Shown in pieces: positions 60,440-64,000 of a stretch of DNA of 64,000 nt. A program made the translations under genes and the position numbers. Position 1 is the stretch's first letter, and each line of letters begins with the position of its first letter. The stretch comes from Chitinophaga varians. Lineage in GTDB: Bacteria; Bacteroidota; Bacteroidia; Chitinophagales; Chitinophagaceae. The stretch lies in assembly GCF_014529945.1 (NCBI RefSeq), contig NZ_JACVFB010000008.1, forward strand, positions 124,001-188,000, given 5' to 3'. Under the pieces are notes generated by a model. The model was not told where the DNA came from and did not search any database. It was given only the letters and a program-made list of their open reading frames with translations.

Positions 60440-61684
60440 ATGACGATTAAGCCCCTTTTAGAGAAGGCCCGGCAGGCCACGGCATCCATCCGTACCCTGC
60501 CCGATGCGCAGAAGCAGGCGCTCCTGCAACAGCTGTCCCGTACTTTGAATGAAAGTATCCCCGCTATCGTGGCGGAGAACAAAAAAGATCTGGACCTGAT
60601 GCCGGATGAAGACCCCAAGAAAGACCGTTTGCTGCTCAATGCTCAACGCATCCGCAGCCTCGCGGCCAGTCTGCTGGACATCGCACGGCTTCCGGACCCG
60701 GCCAATCAGCTGCTGCTGGAAAACCATCTCGAAAACGGGCTCCTGATACAGAAAAAAACAGTGCCCCTCGGCGTGGTAGGCGTTATCTATGAGTCCCGCC
60801 CCAACGTTACCGTAGACGTAGCAGCCCTCTGTATCCGCTCCGGTAATGTATGCGTGCTGCGCGGCGGCTCCGATGCCATCCATACCAACACCATCCTCGT
60901 ATCGCTCATACAGGAAACACTGCGCGTTTTTGACACCGATGAAAACGCCGTACAACTACTGCCTACCGATCGTGCGCTGGTCACCGAAATGCTGACCGCC
61001 TCGCAATATATCGATATCATCATCCCGCGTGGCTCACAGCAGCTGATCGACTTCGTCCGACAGCACTCCCGCGTACCGGTGATCGAAACCGGCGCCGGCG
61101 TATGCCACACCTATGTGGAACGCTCCGCCAACCTGGAACAGGCAGCCGCTATCGTCACCAATGCCAAAGTATCACGCCCCTCCGTATGCAATGCACTCGA
61201 TACCGTACTGGTAGATGAACCGGTAGCCGCAGGCTTCATCGCCCTGCTGGCGCCGCAGCTGGCCGCATATAAAGTGGACATCTACGCCGAACCTGCCGCC
61301 TACGCGCTACTGGAAGCACAACAATACCCACATCTGCATCAGGCACAACCGGAAGATTTCGGCCGCGAATTCCTGTCGCTGCAATGCTCCATCAAAATAG
61401 TACCTGATACAACCGCTGCACTGGCGCATATACAGGCGTTTTCTTCCCGCCACTCAGAAGCGATTATCTCCCGTGATCCTATTGTCAGTGAACAGTTTCT
61501 GAATACCGTAGATGCTGCAGCGGTATATGTTAACGCCTCCACCCGTTTTACTGATGGCGGCGTATTTGGACTGGGCGCTGAAATCGGCATTTCCACCCAG
61601 AAACTGCATGCACGCGGACCTTTTGCCCTGGAAAAGCTGGTGACAGAGAAATGGTTTGTGTATGGCAGCGGACAGGTGAGATAA
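60440..61684 (+). CDS. proA: Glutamate-5-semialdehyde dehydrogenase
   Basis: 414 residues. VPLGVVGVIYESRPNVTVDV is the family signature; IETGAGVCHTYVERSANLEQ contains the catalytic Cys; FTDGGVFGLGAEIGISTQKL is the C-terminal signature. Reduces glutamyl phosphate with NADPH. Follows proB directly, so they form the proline operon. Confidence 0.93.
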   Translation: MTIKPLLEKARQATASIRTLPDAQKQALLQQLSRTLNESIPAIVAENKKDLDLMPDEDPKKDRLLLNAQRIRSLAASLLDIARLPDPANQLLLENHLENGLLIQKKTVPLGVVGVIYESRPNVTVDVAALCIRSGNVCVLRGGSDAIHTNTILVSLIQETLRVFDTDENAVQLLPTDRALVTEMLTASQYIDIIIPRGSQQLIDFVRQHSRVPVIETGAGVCHTYVERSANLEQAAAIVTNAKVSRPSVCNALDTVLVDEPVAAGFIALLAPQLAAYKVDIYAEPAAYALLEAQQYPHLHQAQPEDFGREFLSLQCSIKIVPDTTAALAHIQAFSSRHSEAIISRDPIVSEQFLNTVDAAAVYVNASTRFTDGGVFGLGAEIGISTQKLHARGPFALEKLVTEKWFVYGSGQVR

Positions 61685-61705
61685 ACTGTTTAAACATACA
61701 AAAAA

Positions 61706-61744
61706 CAGGCTGCCCCGGAAGCTGTTATACTTCCAGGCAGCCTG
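61706..61744. terminator. Terminator between proA and the VOC gene
   Basis: CAGGCTGCC-CCGGAAG stem pairing with CTTCC-A-GGCAGCCTG, 20 bp after the proA stop; between convergent genes. Short T-run. Confidence 0.8.
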
Positions 61745-61769
61745 CTTAATGATATCTTATTGATATAAT

Positions 61770-62132
61770 TTATTTCTTAACGGCTTCCGTCCCGAATGCC
61801 AGTATGTTGCCATCCGCATCCTTAATGGCAAAATCTCTCATGCCATATGCACGATCTTCCGGCGCTACGATCACCTGCGCACCTTTAGCGGAGATCTGCT
61901 GAAAATAGGCATCTACTTCATCACAAAAAATGTACATATTTCCTTCTCCGGTGGCGTTCCTGTTGCCTATCAGATCAGGCCCGGACAACTGTAAGAGCAC
62001 GTTGCCGTATTTCAGGCCGGCGATCGCCCCATATTCAAAATCGATGGAAAAACCGAGCGTATCTACATAATACTTAATAGCCGCTGCTAAATTACTGACA
62101 GAAAAAATAGTAGCCGAACATTCCGGAGTCAT
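61770..62132 (-). CDS. VOC-family (glyoxalase-like) protein
   Basis: 120 residues. A single VOC beta-alpha-beta-beta-beta pair: SVSNLAAAIKYYVDTLGFSI at the start, RDFAIKDADGNILAFG at the end. Probable metal-binding enzyme or binding protein. 20 bp after the aldolase gene. Confidence 0.8.
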   Translation of the reverse strand: MTPECSATIFSVSNLAAAIKYYVDTLGFSIDFEYGAIAGLKYGNVLLQLSGPDLIGNRNATGEGNMYIFCDEVDAYFQQISAKGAQVIVAPEDRAYGMRDFAIKDADGNILAFGTEAVKK

Positions 62133-62152
62133 GGTTTATCATTTTAGTATGA

Positions 62153-63226
62153 TCAGGCAATCGTTACTTCCTGATTCAGGTACACGTCCTGAATAGCGTT
62201 CAACAACGCAGCACCGTCTTTCATCGGCCGCTGGAAAGCTTTACGGCCGGAGATCAGTCCTACGCCACCGGCTCTTTTATTGATCACCGCCGTTCTTACG
62301 GCATCGGCCAGGTCCGCATCACCTTGTGAGGCGCCGCCGGAGTTGATCAGTCCCATACGCCCCATATAGCAGTTGGCCACCTGATAACGGCAAAGATCGA
62401 TCGGATTATTGGAGGTCAGTTCCGTATAGATACGTTCATCCAGTTTACCATAGGAAGACGCGCCGGTATTGAGCGCTTTGTAACCACCATTCACTTCCGG
62501 CAGTTTTTGTTTGATGATATCTGCCTGGATGGTCACCCCGAGATGGTTGGCCTGCCCCGTGAGGTCTGCTGCCAGGTGGTAGTCTACATCTTTTTTGAAG
62601 GCATCGTTGCGAAGGTAGCACCACAGGATGGTGGCCATTCCCAGCTCATGGGCCAGTTCAAAAGCCTGCGCCACTTCCACCAGTTGCCGGTCGGCATTGT
62701 CGGAGCCGAAATAGATGGTAGCACCCACCGCCGCGGCGCCGAGGTTCCACGCTTCCTGCACGGTACCATACATCACCTGGTCCGCTTTATTCGGATAGGT
62801 GAGCAGTTCGTTATGATTGATTTTAACGATGAACGGAATACGGTGCGCATAACGGCGCGATACGGAAGCCAGCACCCCGAAAGTAGAAGCAACGGCATTG
62901 CAACCGCCTTCTATGGCCAGTTTCACAATATTCTCCGGATCAAAATAAGCAGGATTCTTTGCAAAGGAGGCGCCGGCGCTGTGTTCTACGCCCTGGTCTA
63001 CCGGCAGGATGGACATATAACCGGTGCCAGCCAGCCGGCCGTTGTTAAACAGCTGTCCCAGGCTCCGCAGCACCTGCGGGTTACGACTGGAAGGCTGATA
63101 GATACGATTGACCGTATCCGGCCCGGGCAGATGCAGCATGTCTTTGGAGATGGTCTTGCTTTCGTGTTGTAAAAGTATATCGCTATCTTTACCCAGCAAC
63201 TCACTGATATTTTCCAAGGATAACAT
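62153..63226 (-). CDS. fbaB: Class I fructose-bisphosphate aldolase (DhnA/FbaB type)
   Basis: 357 residues. Archaeal-type class I aldolase: YMSILPVDQGVEHSAGASFA, PFIVKINHNELLTY with the Schiff-base Lys region, GLINSGGASQGDADLADAVR with the phosphate loop. Cleaves fructose 1,6-bisphosphate. Co-transcribed with the VOC gene. Confidence 0.9.
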   Translation of the reverse strand: MLSLENISELLGKDSDILLQHESKTISKDMLHLPGPDTVNRIYQPSSRNPQVLRSLGQLFNNGRLAGTGYMSILPVDQGVEHSAGASFAKNPAYFDPENIVKLAIEGGCNAVASTFGVLASVSRRYAHRIPFIVKINHNELLTYPNKADQVMYGTVQEAWNLGAAAVGATIYFGSDNADRQLVEVAQAFELAHELGMATILWCYLRNDAFKKDVDYHLAADLTGQANHLGVTIQADIIKQKLPEVNGGYKALNTGASSYGKLDERIYTELTSNNPIDLCRYQVANCYMGRMGLINSGGASQGDADLADAVRTAVINKRAGGVGLISGRKAFQRPMKDGAALLNAIQDVYLNQEVTIA

Positions 63227-63352
63227 AACAGAATCTTTTTTTGGTTAGATTAAATGTAAGGATTTAATCCCGCACAAAAACATCGCCAGGAAAATTCTGA
63301 TGGACACTCGCTTCTACCGTATTTGATCATCATTCTTTAAAGTAAACAACAG

Positions 63353-64000
63353 ATGAAAACAATATTCATGACGGGTGTCACCGGCTATATCGGTGGCTCC
63401 GTGGCGGCCCGGTTGCTGCATGCTGGTTATCGGGTCAATGGACTGGCAAGAAACGAAAAAGATTTTCCGGCGTTGACGGCTGCAGGTATACAGCCCATCG
63501 CCGGCTCACTGGATGACGAGGCCGTCATTGCGCGGGAAGCGGCAGCGGCAGATGTGGTGATCAACACCGCCTCGGCAGACGATCCTTATGTGGTGGCCAC
63601 CATCCTGGAAGCATTGGCCGGCACCGGCAAAAAATTCATCCATACCTCCGGCTCCAGTATTGCAGGCGATAAAGCACGGGGCGCCTACGCCAACATCGAA
63701 CCATTTACTTTTATTCCTAAAAACCCGCGACTGGAAAAAGCCGCACGGGTGGCGATAGACAGGGCCGTCCTGGCGGCTGAAGGCCACTACGTGGTGATAT
63801 GTCCGACCATGATATATGGTACCGGCACCGGCATCAAAAAAGATTCGGCACAGGTGCCCATGCTAACGGAAGCCGCGCGGGAAGCGGGTCACGGCGTACA
63901 TATCGGCACCGGCGAAAACCGCTGGTCCAATGTGCATATTGAAGATCTGGCCAATCTATACCTGCTGGCGCTGGAGCAGGCACCCTCCGGTAGTTTCTAC
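63353..64000 (+). CDS. NAD-dependent epimerase/dehydratase family protein, partial
   Basis: 216 codons from ATG 63353 to the window edge, then open. The N-terminus MKTIFMTGVTGYIGGSVAAR is an extended-SDR NAD(P)-binding TGxxGxxG. YVVICPTMIYGTGTGIKKDS and NVHIEDLANLYLLALE follow the family. It is atypical because the YxxxK Tyr cannot be placed with certainty. NmrA-like function possible. C-terminus missing. Confidence 0.85.
   Translation, partial: MKTIFMTGVTGYIGGSVAARLLHAGYRVNGLARNEKDFPALTAAGIQPIAGSLDDEAVIAREAAAADVVINTASADDPYVVATILEALAGTGKKFIHTSGSSIAGDKARGAYANIEPFTFIPKNPRLEKAARVAIDRAVLAAEGHYVVICPTMIYGTGTGIKKDSAQVPMLTEAAREAGHGVHIGTGENRWSNVHIEDLANLYLLALEQAPSGSFY

Overview
The window looks like chromosome from a Chitinophaga-type member of the Bacteroidota. 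The support is indirect: gene families typical of that phylum (GSCFA, DUF3667, DUF6876, HME-RND operon, patatin-BamA fusion), promoters of the TAnnTTTG type, few recognisable Shine-Dalgarno sites, and roughly 50% GC outside the AT-rich island. No rRNA is present and the species cannot be named.

Region 1 (1-14.9 kb) is a phage-derived contractile-tail cluster read mainly on the minus strand. In transcription order it holds a DUF4373 protein, a DnaC-like ATPase, a holin-like protein, an amidase, sheath, tube, a tail assembly chaperone with a probable programmed -1 frameshift, tape measure, DUF6046, gpD-like hub, gpV-like spike, gp25, LysM protein, gpJ, a gpI-position protein and a collar/fibre protein cut by the left edge. 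An XRE-like regulator (14231) reads the other way. No terminase, portal, capsid or integrase is visible, so this is either a tailocin-like particle or a prophage whose head genes lie beyond the left edge.

Region 2 (15-20.6 kb) is chromosomal: an NTF2-like protein, an alpha/beta-hydrolase fused to a monooxygenase-like domain, a divergent ArsR regulator, a Crp/Fnr regulator followed by a perfect FNR-type box and an MDR reductase, then two membrane proteins.

Region 3 (20,977-24,168) is an AT-rich 3.2-kb island inserted in the 3' end of tRNA-Lys(TTT). It is bounded by 17-bp direct repeats and by paired GTATCC motifs just inside each end. It carries a decayed DUF6876 gene and an overlapping gene pair. 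Both proteins of the pair have a histone-fold-like helical N-terminus and two membrane helices, and the larger one ends in a HEPN-like domain with an RNxxxH motif. I recognise no described system with this architecture, and it is the best candidate here for a new, possibly defensive, system.

Region 4 (24-64 kb) is ordinary chromosome: penicillin acylase, BioF-like enzyme, MiaE, patatin-BamA protein, MHS transporter, GSCFA, HMG-CoA lyase-like protein, RlmB, Nudix, GNAT, a PLP decarboxylase-EamA operon, AlkA-Ogt DNA repair, two tandem MocR regulators, SDR/ArsR, AraC/OYE, a czcBAC-like efflux operon, a two-component system, a class A beta-lactamase, proBA and a class I aldolase. The non-coding DNA has structure of its own: six AT-rich intergenic inverted repeats built from short periodic words; REP-like palindromes near an IS200-type transposase and in a tandem array at 56 kb; direct-repeat operator candidates shared by the MocR genes and the decarboxylase operon; and an ArsR operator candidate repeated near an SDR gene.
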